A DNA stretch of 51,165 nt from Ophiocordyceps camponoti-saundersi (nom. inval.) (Eukaryota > Ascomycota > Sordariomycetes > Hypocreales > Ophiocordycipitaceae), in the NCBI GenBank assembly GCA_003339415.1, contig PDHQ01000250.1, forward strand, positions 1-51,165. Direction: 5' to 3'. Positions 10,192 through 21,939 of the stretch are shown piece after piece. The notes below the pieces were generated by a model. It saw only the letters and a program-made list of their open reading frames with translations. It made no database searches and had not been told where the DNA came from. The number at the start of each line of letters is the position of its first letter. Position 1 is the first letter of the stretch. The translations under genes and the position numbers were made by a program.

Positions 10192-12518
10192 TGTGTATGA
10201 AGTTTTGTGAATGAGGAAGAATTCGGGAGAGAGGAGGGAGAGAAAGATGATGATGATGATTTTATCTTTGGGGAAGGAAGTTGTTTTGGATGCAAAAGGG
10301 ATAGAGAAGAAGCGAGATGGAGGAAAAGAAACGGCTGCTACTTATACGACGGACTTGGTTAGGTTAGGTAGTTAGTTGTATTGATCAAGACGGGCAGCTG
10401 TTGCGGGCAACCGTTGCGGCGAATGACGTAACACGCGGCTTCGTATCCGGGCCCGGATCAGTCCGTACGAGGTACGAATAAGCACCGAATGCGAGAGGCA
10501 AGAGAAAGTATTGTATTGTATGGATGTGTGTTATTGGGGAGGGGAGGGTGGGTGGTGTGAGCCGGCGTGGCCGAGACCGACCGGGTGCTGTGCGGAGATG
10601 GGATACCGCAGCAGCGGCGAATGGCAGTGTGATATTTTGCTTTTACTCCCTTACCTAGGCACGGAGTAATACATACATACCTGGCATCTATCTTCTTGAT
10701 ACTATGTACGGATAGGTGTGTCTGTATGTATGTATGTATGTACATACATGTGAAGGTTGTCAGTGGCCCGGCAAGCTTTTCGTTGGTCAAGCCTCAATGT
10801 CACGAGGCGGAAGGGGGAGGGCGAAGGAGCTCCAAAAATAGCATGACCACGAGCTCGTATTGCTTTTCTAGCTTGCTCATGACGACGATTATCAATCTTC
10901 CGTGGGGAAGGGGGAAAAAAATAAAGAGAGAGGCTTAGCTGATGTCGGATCATGCCGAGGCAAAGGAGGGTGAGACCAGCTGGAAAGTGTCGTCTTCCAC
11001 CCTCTTCCCTTTCTCTCTTTCTCTTTCTCTCTCTCTCTCTCTCTCTCTATCTATATATCTCTCTCTCTTGCAAGCTCATACATGCATGCATGCATAACCG
11101 TACATACCTACGTAGGTAGCTACCTACCTAGCTACAGTGCTATCCGTAGAGGTAGCCAAACGGGGGGTGTCGACGATACGGGCACCCGAGCCAAGTCCGT
11201 TTTCCCCGGGGCGGGGCTGTTGAGGGGGAGGGGGGGGGATCCACCGTCCCGCGCCAAGGATCGTCGCTTCCTTTTCCTTTGACTCTCGTCTTCAACGGGG
11301 CGTCAAGGAGGGTCAAGGAGGGCCAAGGATGGCGGATTTCTTCGTATCTTGCAACGGGTAATTGTGGAGGCTTCTTTGTTGAGTGAGAAAGAGAAGGACT
11401 CACCGCCTCGTACATGGCTACCTAGATAGAGTGTGTGTATTGATTACCCGCGTCACGTGTTGTTGATGACCTTTGTTGATGACCTCGTTTCTCAGCCTCC
11501 CTCCATCTCTGTGTGTCTATCTGTATGTCTTTCTATTCTAGTCCGTCTACATGCTCTTACTTCTCTTCCTCCCATCTCTTCACTCTCTATTCTCCTCTCC
11601 CATATTTCTCTCTCACCTTTCTCCCCCCCCCCTCCCCCCATCTTCTCCCCCTGTTGTTCTCTCTACCTACCCTCTCCTTCAGCTTCTTCATACTTTAACC
11701 CTCCCCCTCTTCTTGCTATCATCTCTGCATTCTGTTAAACAGCCACACAGCTTCCCTCTCCCTCTCTGTCCCCTACCCTGCCTGCCAGCCTTCCCACCTA
11801 CCTACTTATCAATGTTACCGTCCATGCATCCAAATGCACCTGCATTGCCATTGATTGACTGTCTTGCCTCACTCTCTCTTTATCCCTCTCTCTGCATGTC
11901 GTGCTCGCTGCAACGATAGCATCTTCATCAAAAAGGAAAAAAAAAACAACATCATCTTTCGGTCAGCGTCGAATGGGCATCGCCGTCACCTGCGAGATGC
12001 CGTGACACCCATCCATGACCGGCAGCATGCATACTACATACAGGCATACCTACATACGACATACTCCATGCTACCTCATACGCTCATAGTGCCGGCATCC
12101 CTACCTGCTGCTACCTACTACCTACCACCTACATACATACATAAAACCACATAGTATATGGAATATGCGTACATGCCTACTGCCCAACTATTCATAACCA
12201 TCCTACATATACAAGTCATACACACACACTCGTACATACATACACACAATCCGTCACCGTCCCTCTCGTTGCCGTGATACCAGAAATTACCTTGACTGAA
12301 AGCAGCCATCCGATGCTTACCTCACCGCCCTCGGCCTCGACTCGGAACCTCTTTCTCAAACATGCATCGTCCCCGGCTCCGGCGCCACTTTTGTGCGCTC
12401 CTCAGCCATCGAACCTGCTTCAAGGGTGTGCGAGAGGGGGGGGTGGGGAGGCTCTGTCGATCGCCATGACGACAGACCTCCTCTTCCTCCTCCTTCTCCC
12501 CTCTCCGCCTGACAAGTC
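10192..12518. other. 2.3-kb microsatellite-rich spacer
   Basis: No gene is supported. Contents include TGTATGTATGTA/TACATACA at 10720-10750, a long CT/TCTA tract at about 11005-11070, CATGCATGCATGCATAACC at 11080-11098, a CTACGTAGGTAGCTACCTACC palindromic stretch near 11108-11135, poly-G near 11227-11238, extended TCTC-rich DNA at 11490-11900 and TACATACATACA near 12130-12245. It acts as the shared upstream region of the secreted-protein gene (-) and the GH2 gene (+). Candidate regulatory sites could not be separated from the repeats. Confidence 0.55.
11005..11070. repeat. CT/TCTA microsatellite
   Basis: A pyrimidine tract of TTTCTCTC blocks followed by (CT)n and TATCTATATATCTCTCTC. Simple-sequence repeat within the long spacer. 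Confidence 0.85.
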
Positions 12519-14689
12519 ATGGATAGGAAAGCTTCAGAGGCCGAAATGTCATCGCCGGCCGCTTATCCTCGCCCGGACTTCAGCCGACCCGACATCTGCT
12601 GGAAGTCCCTAAATGGAGATTGGGACTTCATCTTTGACGACGATGACGTCGGCATCCACAGTCACTGGGCAAGCTTTGGCCTACCTGCCGAGGTGACCGT
12701 CAAGGGCTCTTCAGCCACGAATGAAAGCAGTAGTCAGGCCTCGGCCATCACCCAGAACATCGCCGCAGGAACCCAGGAACTCATCGAGGATAATACCCAC
12801 GTCAAGTCCTCGGCCGATACCGTCTGTCGCCGTCGCACCATCCGGGTTCCCTACGTCTTCCAATGTCCTGCTTCTAACATCAACGAGCGCGGTGCCCACA
12901 GCCTGTTCTGGTACGAGCGACAGTTCTTCGACCCCCGCAGCGAAAATGATAAACGCGAGGGCATGAGAGTGATGCTTCGATTCGGTGCCGTCGACTATTT
13001 CGCTAAGGTCTGGGTCAACGGCATTTACCTCGGCGATCACAGAGGCGGACATGTACCCTTCGAGATGGACGTGACGGGCGCCTTGGTTGGCGGCGAGCCT
13101 GCTCCCTCTGATGGCCAGTCCCCTTCTCGATTGACAATGAGAATCTTCGACTCGGTCAGCGACCTTGCCCAGCCCCGCGGGAAGCAGTACTGGGGGGCAC
13201 AGCCCGAGAGCATCTTCTACACGCCTTCGAGCGGCATCTGGCAGTCGGTCTGGCTCGAGTTGGTGCCGCCGACGAGGATCGCCGACAGTTCCCAAGGCAC
13301 CGTTCTGCGTTCTAACGACATCGAGACGGGTCTACTGCACTGTCAGGTTTGCTTGCTCGGCCGACGTCCTACGCAGGTGTGCCGCATAGAGGCCCAGGCT
13401 TCCATCGGTGGCATAGTCGTGGGCGCGGCGGTGGCGCAGGCGTCTGTTTCCGAGGATTCTGCCGATTTCGTTATGGATATGCGTCTGTCGAAAACAGAAC
13501 TGTCCAGACTGCCATCTTCTATCATTGACTCCGCGCCACTCAACGATTCGCAATGCTGGCGCAATGGTCTTGCTCTGTGGTCGCCAGAGCATCCGCTCCT
13601 TTACGATGTCCAAATCTGCCTCATTGACAGTCAGCTTGAGAAAAGATTGGACATGATCACGACGCAGGTTGGCATGCGGTCCATCAACTGGTCGGTCGGC
13701 GACGGCCTCTGGCGACTCAATGATAGGCCCTATTTCCAGGCCCTTTGCCTCGATCAGGGTTACTGGCCAGACACCTTTATGACACCACCGAGCACCGAAG
13801 CCATCAAGTACGACATTGAACTGGCCAAGCGCATGGGCTTCAACGGTTGCCGCAAGCACCAAAAGGTCGAGGACCCTCTGTTCTACTACTGGGCTGACAA
13901 GCTGGGCTATCTCGTCTGGGCCGAGATGGCCAACGCCTACGACTTCAACAACAACTACGTCGAAAGCTTCAGCGACGAGTGGAGGCAGGCCGTCAAGCTG
14001 GCCATCAACCACGCATCTGTAGTCACCTGGACGCCCGTCAACGAGTCGTGGGCTTACACTTCTCTCAAGGACAGCGAGGAGCAGCAGAATCACGTCCGAT
14101 TGCTGTATGCCCTGACCAAGTAAGCATACCTACCAGACTGGATGACAACTCCGGCTGTGCCCACCCAAGCTTACACGAGACTGAATCTAGGGAGCTCGAT
14201 CTAACGCGCAGCATCAACGACAACTGTGGCTGGCAGCACGTTTGCACCGACCTCACGACATTCCACGACTACGCCGATGTTGAAGAGCTGGAGCAAACGT
14301 GTGCCAGTCTGGACCTCATCCTCGGACCCAAAGCAGGTAGGGACATGTTTGTGGGCCCGGCCCGCCACCGTCACGGAGCGCCCATTATGTGTACCGAGTT
14401 TGGTGGCATTAATATCGCGCCGCCGGAACCGCGGTCGTCGGACCGAGATTGGGGATACACGACGGCCACTGACCCGAAGGATCTGCTGAGGAGATTCGAG
14501 AGGCTGGTCAAGGGCATCACGGCTGGCGGCCATTGCTGCGGCTTTGTGTACACGCAGCTTACGGACATTGAGCAGGAAGTCAACGGCCTGTACACCTTTG
14601 ACCGGAAGGAGAAGCTACCAGCGGAACAGGTCAAGGCCGCGATCGACGAAGCGGTCGCCATATTTTACCGTCGGGTGGGATCGTCTTAG
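12519..14689 (+). CDS. Glycoside hydrolase family 2 beta-glycosidase
   Basis: Two exons, 12519-14119 and 14191-14689, with a 71-bp intron, give 699 residues. The N-terminal part has GH2 sugar-binding features: W-K-S-L-N-G-D-W-D-F near residues 27-36, IRVPYVFQ, LFWYERQFF and VWVNGIYLGDHRGGHVPFE. The TIM barrel follows, with GFNGCRKHQK and a VWAEMANAYDF strand. The predicted acid/base is Glu509 in TPVNESW and the predicted nucleophile is Glu603 in CTEFGG; the second lies just after the splice, so the intron does not disturb the active site. No signal peptide is seen, suggesting an intracellular enzyme acting on imported beta-galactosides, glucuronides or similar. Exact specificity cannot be read from the sequence. 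Convergent with the downstream ATPase gene, 286 bp apart. Confidence 0.92.
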
Positions 14690-14975
14690 CTGATTTGAGG
14701 GGCGTCTGTCTCTGGATAGAACGGCAGCTTGCAGTTGGTTAGATTCGTTGTCTTTACGAAGTTCACGTTGACGCCTCACGGCAGAAGAGTACTTGTTATG
14801 GTTGATGAGTCTTCCCTCTACAGATGGGCACATTCATTGCAATAGAGTGTCACTTTTTATCTACTATTCATCAGTGTTGTGATACTCGCAAACTGATGGT
14901 CAGATGCTAACACACACATACATACACAGGTAGGTAAACTGGCTCATAGCGTACATGTGTATCAAGGCAACGACG

Positions 14976-16585
14976 CTATGGCGCCATGACAGTTCGCCCC
15001 CCGTCATCCGTCACCCGCTTCCTCACCCGCATATTCATGGTTCGCGAGCCAAGCATGGCCAGCTTGGGATCGACTCTCTTGCCGACGGTCTCCTCAGCAT
15101 GACTCGATCCGTTGGCGATGACGGGCACGGCGACGATGGCGTTTGGAGCGAACAAGAGAGCCTCCCCCTGTCGAAGAGCCAATATCTTGCAGAAGAGATC
15201 TATCGTGCCACCCTCCGTCTGAGCGATGCCAAACTTGTAGTTGTCATCGTCTTCTTCCGTAGCCAGATGTCTCTTGAGAACGCGAAACCAGTCGGGCGAA
15301 GAGAAGCGATGGACGATGGTGACGGAGCACAGATCCAGAAGCTTAGGCGAGATGGTCGGTTCCTGAGTCGAGATTATCACGCGCGTTCCTATGTGGCGCT
15401 GGACGCGGATGCTGGTCAGGAGCGTCTCCGTTAGGCTCGAGCTTGCCGACTCCTCGCTCTGGTTCATGTAGCGGTGGGCTTCGTCGAGGGCTATCACTCT
15501 GCCTATCCCCTCCGACGGCTGTTCTAGGAACAGGCTTACGCAGATGTTGAACAGGGCGCAGGCTGCGTCTGCCGTCACGCATGGGCAGGAGAGGTCTATG
15601 ATGGTTAGCTGTCCTGCTTTTGGTTCCCAGTTTATTCCTCTCTTCGTCGTTGTCGTTGCTTTGTTTCTTCGCAGGCTGTTGACGCTGACTTGTTCCTTTA
15701 CCATGAAGCTCTGTAGCGTGTCGAGACGTTGCTGTAGAGGTGCCATCTGTCCTGGCGTCATGTCTTCGTTTTCGATCCTGGATCTGAACTTGGCGTAGTT
15801 GAAGGTTCCGCCTGTTTGCTGTTGTTCTATTCGGAGGTCACGAAGGATCCGGGTTACGACGTGTAGGTAGAGTGGCATGCCGCCTCCTTGGATTGAGCTT
15901 ATGGCCATCAGGTCTAGCATTCTCTTGGTGTTGAGGTCTCTTTCGTCTAGTTGGAGGGCTTCGACGGTGAGGTTGGGGAGTTTCTTATAGATGTCCTACT
16001 CGGTGAAGTGATTTCCTTGTTAGCCATATACAATGTATGTATACGCTCAGGATGAAAAGAAGCAGAAAGACACGTTCTCACCTTGATCCGAGCCATGTTC
16101 GTAGGCGGGCATAAAACCCTAACCCGAACACCAGGATTGGACGAAAGGTAAGCAGCCTCACAAGGCGAGCCGCCAACCTCGGAAACAAAAGCGTCAAAGT
16201 GAAGAACGAGGCCGGTGAGAGGGTTAGGAAGAACGTTCGCCTCACAAGGGAGAAGGCAATTCTCCAGGATGCAGCTTAGCGTATGGCTCTTCCCCGACCC
16301 CTGACTGCCGCAGATGAAGACGCTGGAGGGGGCGGAGACGTTGTAGAAGATTCTCGGATCTTGGCTTGCGTCTTTGACGGTGGGGTTGTATCTCGTGCTT
16401 TGGCCGCCTAGGAGACCGTATTGGTTGAATTTTCCGCTGGTTCGGACTTGTTCTGTGAAGATGGGGGAGGAGAGGAGTTGGGAATTCGTGATTGGTTCTT
16501 CTTCTTTCTCTTCTAGTGATAGGAGGGTTAGATGGGTGATGAGATCTGAAGTTGAGACTTCTTCTTCCATTGTGTTTTCTGCCAT
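14976..16585 (-). CDS. P-loop ATPase, fungal family of unknown role (HerA/VirB4-like appearance)
   Basis: Two exons, 16082-16585 and 14976-15995, with an 86-bp phase-0 intron, give 507 residues. Walker A is GSQGSGKS at residues 93-100 and Walker B is RVIALDEAH at about 334-342. A later RVIISTQEPTISPKLLDLC resembles the sensor region of HerA/FtsK-like or VirB4-like ATPases. The C-terminal part carries KILALRQGEALLFAPNAI, also reminiscent of these motor ATPases. The first 80 residues are acidic and probably disordered. No membrane segment or signal peptide was seen. Fungal members are usually annotated only as P-loop NTPases, and a link to nucleic-acid handling is inference from the fold. The start at 16585 is the first ATG in frame after the promoter and gives an acidic N-terminus. 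Confidence 0.85.
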
Positions 16586-17014
16586 TTTGGAAAGGGGGTT
16601 TGGGGTTGTGTTGATGGGTGGTTTGGTTTGGAGTGGTGAGCTTGGATGTTGCTTGTGGGCGTTTTTTTATAGGCGAGAGGAAGATGGGAGATGAGGCGGG
16701 AAATGACTTGGAAGGAAGGGAAACGGCATGCTTTTTCGTTTGCGGATGTCGTTTGCATGGCTTGCACGTGATGAGACGGATATCTTTGTTTGTGGCTGTT
16801 TGACGACATGGTTCATGGTGGTGATGGTTGGTTGTGCCAGTAGATGGGTGTTTTATTCTCTACCCGGTTGAAGATGGCTTCAAGGCTGAGTAGCATCTTG
16901 TCTGAAGGTGTGAAGATGGCATTTTCTCGTTGATCTCACTACCTAGTTATTTACATGTATACATGTGTATATGATGATGATGATGATGATGATGATACAT
17001 GTGATATGAGACGA
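16586..17014. other. Intergenic spacer with GAT repeat
   Basis: Upstream region of the ATPase gene and 3' flank of the next gene. It contains a (GAT)n array at about 16972-16996. No coding signal was seen. Confidence 0.5.
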
Positions 17015-18581
17015 CTACGACTCGCACCGGAGAGAGCTGATGGCATTTTTCAGCTCTACTTCAACCTCGGGACTACTCTCCTGTGAGAAAGAGTAGCGGC
17101 CCCGGCATCCGTATTCTCTGTGAGATAGAGAGACGTTAGTTAGTTATGATAGACGGGTTTCGGAGTTGCTAGTTATGAGAGACGGGTTACGGAATTAAGA
17201 GCTACTTGCTTGTAAAAGGTGCAGTATTTCACGGCAACTAGATAGTATGACGATGTCATGTTGTTGAAGTTGCTCGGTACGTCGACTTGTTTCCGTTAGT
17301 GACGAGACAGACAGCTATAAGACAAGAGGGAAGAAGAAGGGAGGGATGAGAGATATACTGCATTCTCTAGTAGGGACGTCCAGCATCGTTGAATTCCCCT
17401 TGTAATCTCCCCGGTCGTAGAGAACGACCTTGAGCCCGTTAGATGGGGTTCCATACTGGCGAGTGTAACGAAGAGCTTTCTTTACCTTCTATAAGTCGCT
17501 CGTCGAGTTAGCTGCATCGTCAGTCTGTGGTGAAAGCATCACTTACAGGCTGCCAATCATCACCATCCCTCAGATCAGCGCCTCTCAAAGGGTATCAACC
17601 ACACTCATCAGCAAGGAAGAACTACTTACTCCCTACCACACACAAACACACACAAGTCAGCCAGCACGTCCATCCATCCATCAGTAAGAATGCCCTCACC
17701 TTGATAAACGGCTTGTCATTATTATTCGGAAACCGACAGAACTCAGCGTAGGAAATCTTTTCATAGATCCATTCCACCGTCAGCCTCATCGTCGAATTCA
17801 CAGCGTAGACTTCAGAAGGTCGTCCGTAGATCAGCCCGTCTACTTTCCCGTCCTGCATGAACCGTTCGATATACCGCTCCACACGACCCGGTCTAAGACC
17901 CCAGTGCAGCGTCCAGCTGAAGATGGTGCGGAACAAGCGAGATTCTCTAGCCAGCCGTAAGTCCCGTAGTATCTTGTCGAGTTCGTCTACGCTGATGAGG
18001 TTCCATGTAGGGCTTCCGGTCGAGTATACGCGCTGTTCCGGGTTCGAGGGTCCTTTTGCTTCGACTATGGCTTTGGCTTCTTCGAATGGTCCGTCTAGAC
18101 CTATGGCTTCGTTGTGGTTGAGCGAGTTGCTGAGGACCTCGTACGCCCTCCCTGTTTCTTGCGTGTCGAAGCCGTAGAGGACTCGGATGTCGTGTTTTTG
18201 AAGGTGTTTTCGTACGAGGTATCTCAACGCTTCGATGGAAGCGCTGCATCCGTCGGAGCAGTAGTTGGGCCATCTGATGTCAAGCCAGACGAAGAAGAAC
18301 CTCGGTCCTTCCCGCGCTTTCTTAGAGATGTGATCGAGGAGATTGAGGAGTGGTGATTCTTTGCTTGATAGCGTTCCGTCCGGGTCGGCAAACCATCCGC
18401 CTGAGATGGGCCATGGCGAGACGCTGATTTCTATCGCTGTCGCTCCGTCTCGGTAGGCGGCTTCTAGCCCGACTAGGTTGGTGACGCGGTGGGCTATGGC
18501 GTAGAATGGTCTCGAGGCGGTGATTGGTTGGGGCCATAGGAGGAGAGAGATTGCGGCTGAGATGGTTGAGGGGAGGCGCAT
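17015..18581 (-). CDS. Phospholipase D/sphingomyelinase D-like protein with crystallin-like C-terminal tail, in-frame TGA
   Basis: Exons (minus): 17700-18581, 17547-17621, 17359-17488, 17210-17285, 17015-17117. Phases close across all junctions, but codon 303 is TGA (17595-17597). If splicing fails the first exon ends in a TAG at 17622. Residues 1-22 look like a signal peptide. The first exon resembles the GDPD-like phospholipase D/sphingomyelinase D family: A-I-A-H-R with catalytic His31, Glu51 and FVWLDI with Asp101. Two usual active-site positions differ: the metal-binding Asp after Glu51 is Ser53, and the second His is Pro67 in WFADPDG. The later exons encode a Greek-key-like segment (VVLYDRGDYKGNST) and a Cys-rich end (CTFYKEYGCRGRYSF) spliced through a GC donor at 17209. 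That the 3' exons belong to this gene is inferred from phase agreement. Probably a secreted, catalytically inactive relative or a decaying gene. Confidence 0.6.
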
Positions 18582-19318
18582 GGTTGGATGAAGTGGTGAG
18601 ACTATGAGGAGATGTGAGGATAGAAAGATGAGTATATAGAAGGAGAGGTTATGCAGTTATATAAGGACTTGTCATCTCTTTAAACGAGCAACTTCAACGG
18701 TCTACGGAGAAGAAAAAGGTTTGGACGATACTACTGCATGTGTTCGTATCCGAAGCCAAAGTGTCTTCTTCAGGAGAAGATGCACGGGCAAAGGTTTTCT
18801 TGGCAGACGTAGTGATCGGAGATAAGTTTGAGTGAGGATGTAACGGGTGACTGCTTGAGCCGAGAGAGAGGTCTGTTGGGTTTTGGGAGGAAACATGTGT
18901 CGTTATCAAGAGCTTTGTTGGTGAGTGACGAGTTGACGATGGCGTTTGTGGATGTTTTGATGGGGTTGGTCTTGTAAGGTCTTTATTCAGAACTAGTCTT
19001 TAACACTGAGAAGAGGTTGTAGGACTGCGTAGATGGATGATGGCCTCCTTTTGTCCGTAACAACTAAACGTTGTGTTGTCATCATCTCTCTCTTCACCTT
19101 GTCAGGGACAAACAGAAGTGAATGGATGGATACCAGGTTGAGACATGTCTTTGGCATAACGTACTAGATCTCTCATCTCATCTCATCTTGTCTTCAAGCA
19201 CAGCAGAGCCATGTCTATATCAAGGACTTAGACATCTTCATCTCCTCGTCTTACACATACTTATACAAACACATCGGAAACACACCTCAACTGAGCAAAA
19301 TCTCTCTCACCCACCGTC
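18582..19318. other. Intergenic spacer
   Basis: Upstream region of the phospholipase D-like gene and 3' flank of the glycosyltransferase gene. A TATATAAG-type sequence near 18656-18664 has no clear start site next to it. No coding frame was supported. Confidence 0.45.
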
Positions 19319-21154
19319 TCAAACAACTCTCATCCCTCCTCCGTCTTCCAAGTCCCTCACAAAGCCAAGAAGATGCCGATTCTCATCACAAACCCTCGCC
19401 CACTCCAACAACAACCTCCAAACATAAAGACGCATATCCTCCCTCCTCAACACAATCTCAGCCCACCGCATCCCACTCTCAGCAATAAACCGCCCAGCCA
19501 TATCACCCTTCCCGCCCTGACCGTCAGCGAAAAACTCAAGAACAGAGTAAAGATCGCGAAACGTATTATCAAGAGGGACAAAGTGCAGCCAGGGAAGGAG
19601 TCGGTCGTCGTGCCATTCGGTGTATAGAGATGCCTTGAGAGGTAGGCTCGTCGATTGGAGAAAGCTGCGGAATCGGGCGCTGAAGGAGTTGCCGTCTACG
19701 TCGATGAGGAACTTGTTTCGGAACTGCTCTCGCATCTCGACCTTGTGAGCGAGTGAGAAGCGACTGTGGAGGAAATCGCATTCGTCACCTGGACAGAATT
19801 GAATGAAAGCTGCGTCTGCAAACGTCTCAAGCCAAGTGCCCAACTTCTTCCCCGGACGAGCGTGTTGATCTCGTGAAGAGGAAAGCCGAAACGTCATGGG
19901 CTCCAACGCGTCTCCTCCTTCAAGACGCGACACTACCGTCCCGTTGAGCATCTCCACCATACGCTGCCTCTGGAAGCGATGCCAGGTTCGTTCCTTTGGC
20001 CGACCCCCAGACGCGACGCCTCGCCAGATGAGGCCGTTCTTCTTTCGCGACCATGAAGGTCCGTGGCTTTCTCCGGTGGAAAACCGCTTCGATTCGCTGA
20101 GATACATTGCCCCCGGGATGAGGATCTCGTTGTTGAGAGGAAGCTTGGAGCCGCTGAAGAGCGGGATTAGCTCTGTTGTTGACGAGAGGCTTAGCGGCTC
20201 GATGAAGGTGCCGTGCAGGGAGCGGATGTGAGGTTGGAGGCAGGGATCGATAGCTGCTGTCCAGTTTCGGATGAAGCTTTGGTAGGTGTAGGGAGGGTTG
20301 AAGCCTGTCTCGTCTTCGACTGGGACGGTGAGATCTTCTAGCTGTCTCACGCCGTGGGCTGGGGATGCTGGATCGCAGCCCTTGACGGCTAAGTTCCAGT
20401 AATTCTCGTCGGGGCCATGCCAATGCGGTTCGTACGGCTCGTTCTCAGTCGCGTCCATCTTTCCCATGCCCTGATAGGACGATATGACTTCTTCGACTCG
20501 GGCCATTCTCCTCTCGATGGCCTCGCGTCTCACCAGCTCTGCAACCTTTTCGAACGGCAAGACGATCCTCGGTTCGTCCATGTAGTTGATCGGCATATCG
20601 ACGTCCGGCAGATGTTCCGCAAACTCCTTTACAAGCTCGGTCCAAAGCTGTAACCACGGCACCCGGTCTTTAACATCACCCACTGCAGAAACCGTACCAT
20701 TCCGGACCTTGACGATATGATGCCACGCACTAGCCCGTCTCTTAAGCGTCTCCGGATCGAGAGCCCAAAACGGTGTGAGATCCTTATATATCCTATCGAA
20801 GAAGTCTTCGACGACAACAGCTTCGTCGTTCATCGCCGCTTGGAACCATCGATCGAAGCCCGGAGGGGGATGTCTTTTCCGTCTGGCGCGGTATCTAGCA
20901 GCCGCCGTTTCGAGATTCGTGCTACGCCTTTGGAGGAGGGCATCGTGACGCCTTCTGGCGTCAACCATTAGCTTCCTGATGGGGTGCTTCGTATACCCAC
21001 CGCCAAAGGCCAGGCGCAGGCCGGGCGTGTCCCAGAACTGAGATTCATGCCAGAGAGCTACGCTGGCGATGACGAAGAGGATTAGGGATGTGATGACGAC
21101 GTTTCGAAGGATGAGCCGCGCGGGCCAGAGGTATAGGTTTGCGGGTGCTAGCAT
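19319..21154 (-). CDS. Glycosyltransferase family 90 / CAP10-like protein
   Basis: Single-exon gene of 611 residues starting at ATG 21154. A hydrophobic anchor (VVITSLILFVIASVALW, residues about 20-36) follows a short basic tail, giving type II topology in the Golgi or ER. The C-terminal half carries the CAP10/GT90 core: GLIWRGVASGGRPKE near residues 375-390, and FLIDVDGNSFSARFRSFLQST near 480-500 followed by KASLYTEWHDDRLLPWLHFVPLD. Relatives include Cryptococcus capsule proteins and O-glucosyl/xylosyltransferases. In filamentous ascomycetes they are assumed to add xylose or similar sugars to glycoconjugates or cell-wall polymers. Donor and acceptor here are unknown. The middle third is less conserved, with FNPPYTYQSFIRNW likely marking the start of the catalytic domain. 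Confidence 0.88.
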   Translation of the reverse strand: MLAPANLYLWPARLILRNVVITSLILFVIASVALWHESQFWDTPGLRLAFGGGYTKHPIRKLMVDARRRHDALLQRRSTNLETAAARYRARRKRHPPPGFDRWFQAAMNDEAVVVEDFFDRIYKDLTPFWALDPETLKRRASAWHHIVKVRNGTVSAVGDVKDRVPWLQLWTELVKEFAEHLPDVDMPINYMDEPRIVLPFEKVAELVRREAIERRMARVEEVISSYQGMGKMDATENEPYEPHWHGPDENYWNLAVKGCDPASPAHGVRQLEDLTVPVEDETGFNPPYTYQSFIRNWTAAIDPCLQPHIRSLHGTFIEPLSLSSTTELIPLFSGSKLPLNNEILIPGAMYLSESKRFSTGESHGPSWSRKKNGLIWRGVASGGRPKERTWHRFQRQRMVEMLNGTVVSRLEGGDALEPMTFRLSSSRDQHARPGKKLGTWLETFADAAFIQFCPGDECDFLHSRFSLAHKVEMREQFRNKFLIDVDGNSFSARFRSFLQSTSLPLKASLYTEWHDDRLLPWLHFVPLDNTFRDLYSVLEFFADGQGGKGDMAGRFIAESGMRWAEIVLRREDMRLYVWRLLLEWARVCDENRHLLGFVRDLEDGGGMRVV

Positions 21155-21939
21155 CAAGAGAGCTGGGCTGTCGAGGCATGGGGGTTTGGGGATGGGGTTG
21201 AGGGTTCAGGTCAAAGTAAGGAGAGGAGCATTCTTTCTCATCTGATTCTAGCTCATCTGATGACTCGTGCGCAGCGTGTGTGTATGTAAGGATGGATTCA
21301 TGAACGTGTAGTGCATGTGTGAAACTGTAGGACAATAGGAGGCAATGCGTTTCTATCACCCCCCTTTTCTATGTAAGAGGTAGGTTAGCTATGGATGGAG
21401 CTGAATCCCGTGCAGGATTTTTTTTAAAAGGTTTATGCTATGGGTCTCTTCCGCCCTGTTTCCTAGGCTTTGTGGTTCCACAGCAAGACGAACTGAACTC
21501 AGTTGGAATGGCTCATATCGTGAACCCCCCCCCCCCCCCTATAAATTACTCGGTGCTGAGTCGGGGAAGATTTTGGTTACAGGTTTAGGGTAGGTCGGTT
21601 ATACATGTGGATGAGATGGGCAATAGACGCGGGTAGTGTCGGCGTTAAATCCGTAGATGAAATCGCATTATTCATCAACGATTAGTAAAGCAATCAATCG
21701 TTGGTTGAAGCCAAGATTGGAGCAATCTGACGCCATCGACAGCCACGTGGTAAAGCCGAGGCAGCTTAGCCAGGCTGCTACCACTCTTACCACTATCAGG
21801 TGTATGTATATAAGAAACGAGAGAGAGAGACAGAGACAGAGAGAGAGAGACAGAGACAGAGAGAGACAGAGAGAGATACAGTACGTGAATCGTGTTCATC
21901 CTTTCCCCAGCTTCACATACATACATACACCAGATCATC
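21155..21939. other. Divergent promoter region with GA array
   Basis: Shared upstream region of the GT90 gene (-) and the GST gene (+). It has a 13-C run at about 21526-21539 and a GAGAGACAGAGACAGA array at about 21818-21882, immediately upstream of the GST start. No other feature was recognised. Confidence 0.5.
21818..21882. repeat. GAGACA microsatellite
   Basis: Imperfect (GA)n/(GACAGA)n array lying 60-120 bp before the GST start codon. It also generates an open Arg/Glu/Gln frame that is not a gene. Confidence 0.85.

Noticed and set aside
17595..17600. Programmed stop readthrough (UGA-CUA type) at the TGA
   Set aside because: The following bases are TAC, not the known CUA context; no evidence for readthrough beyond the preserved frame.
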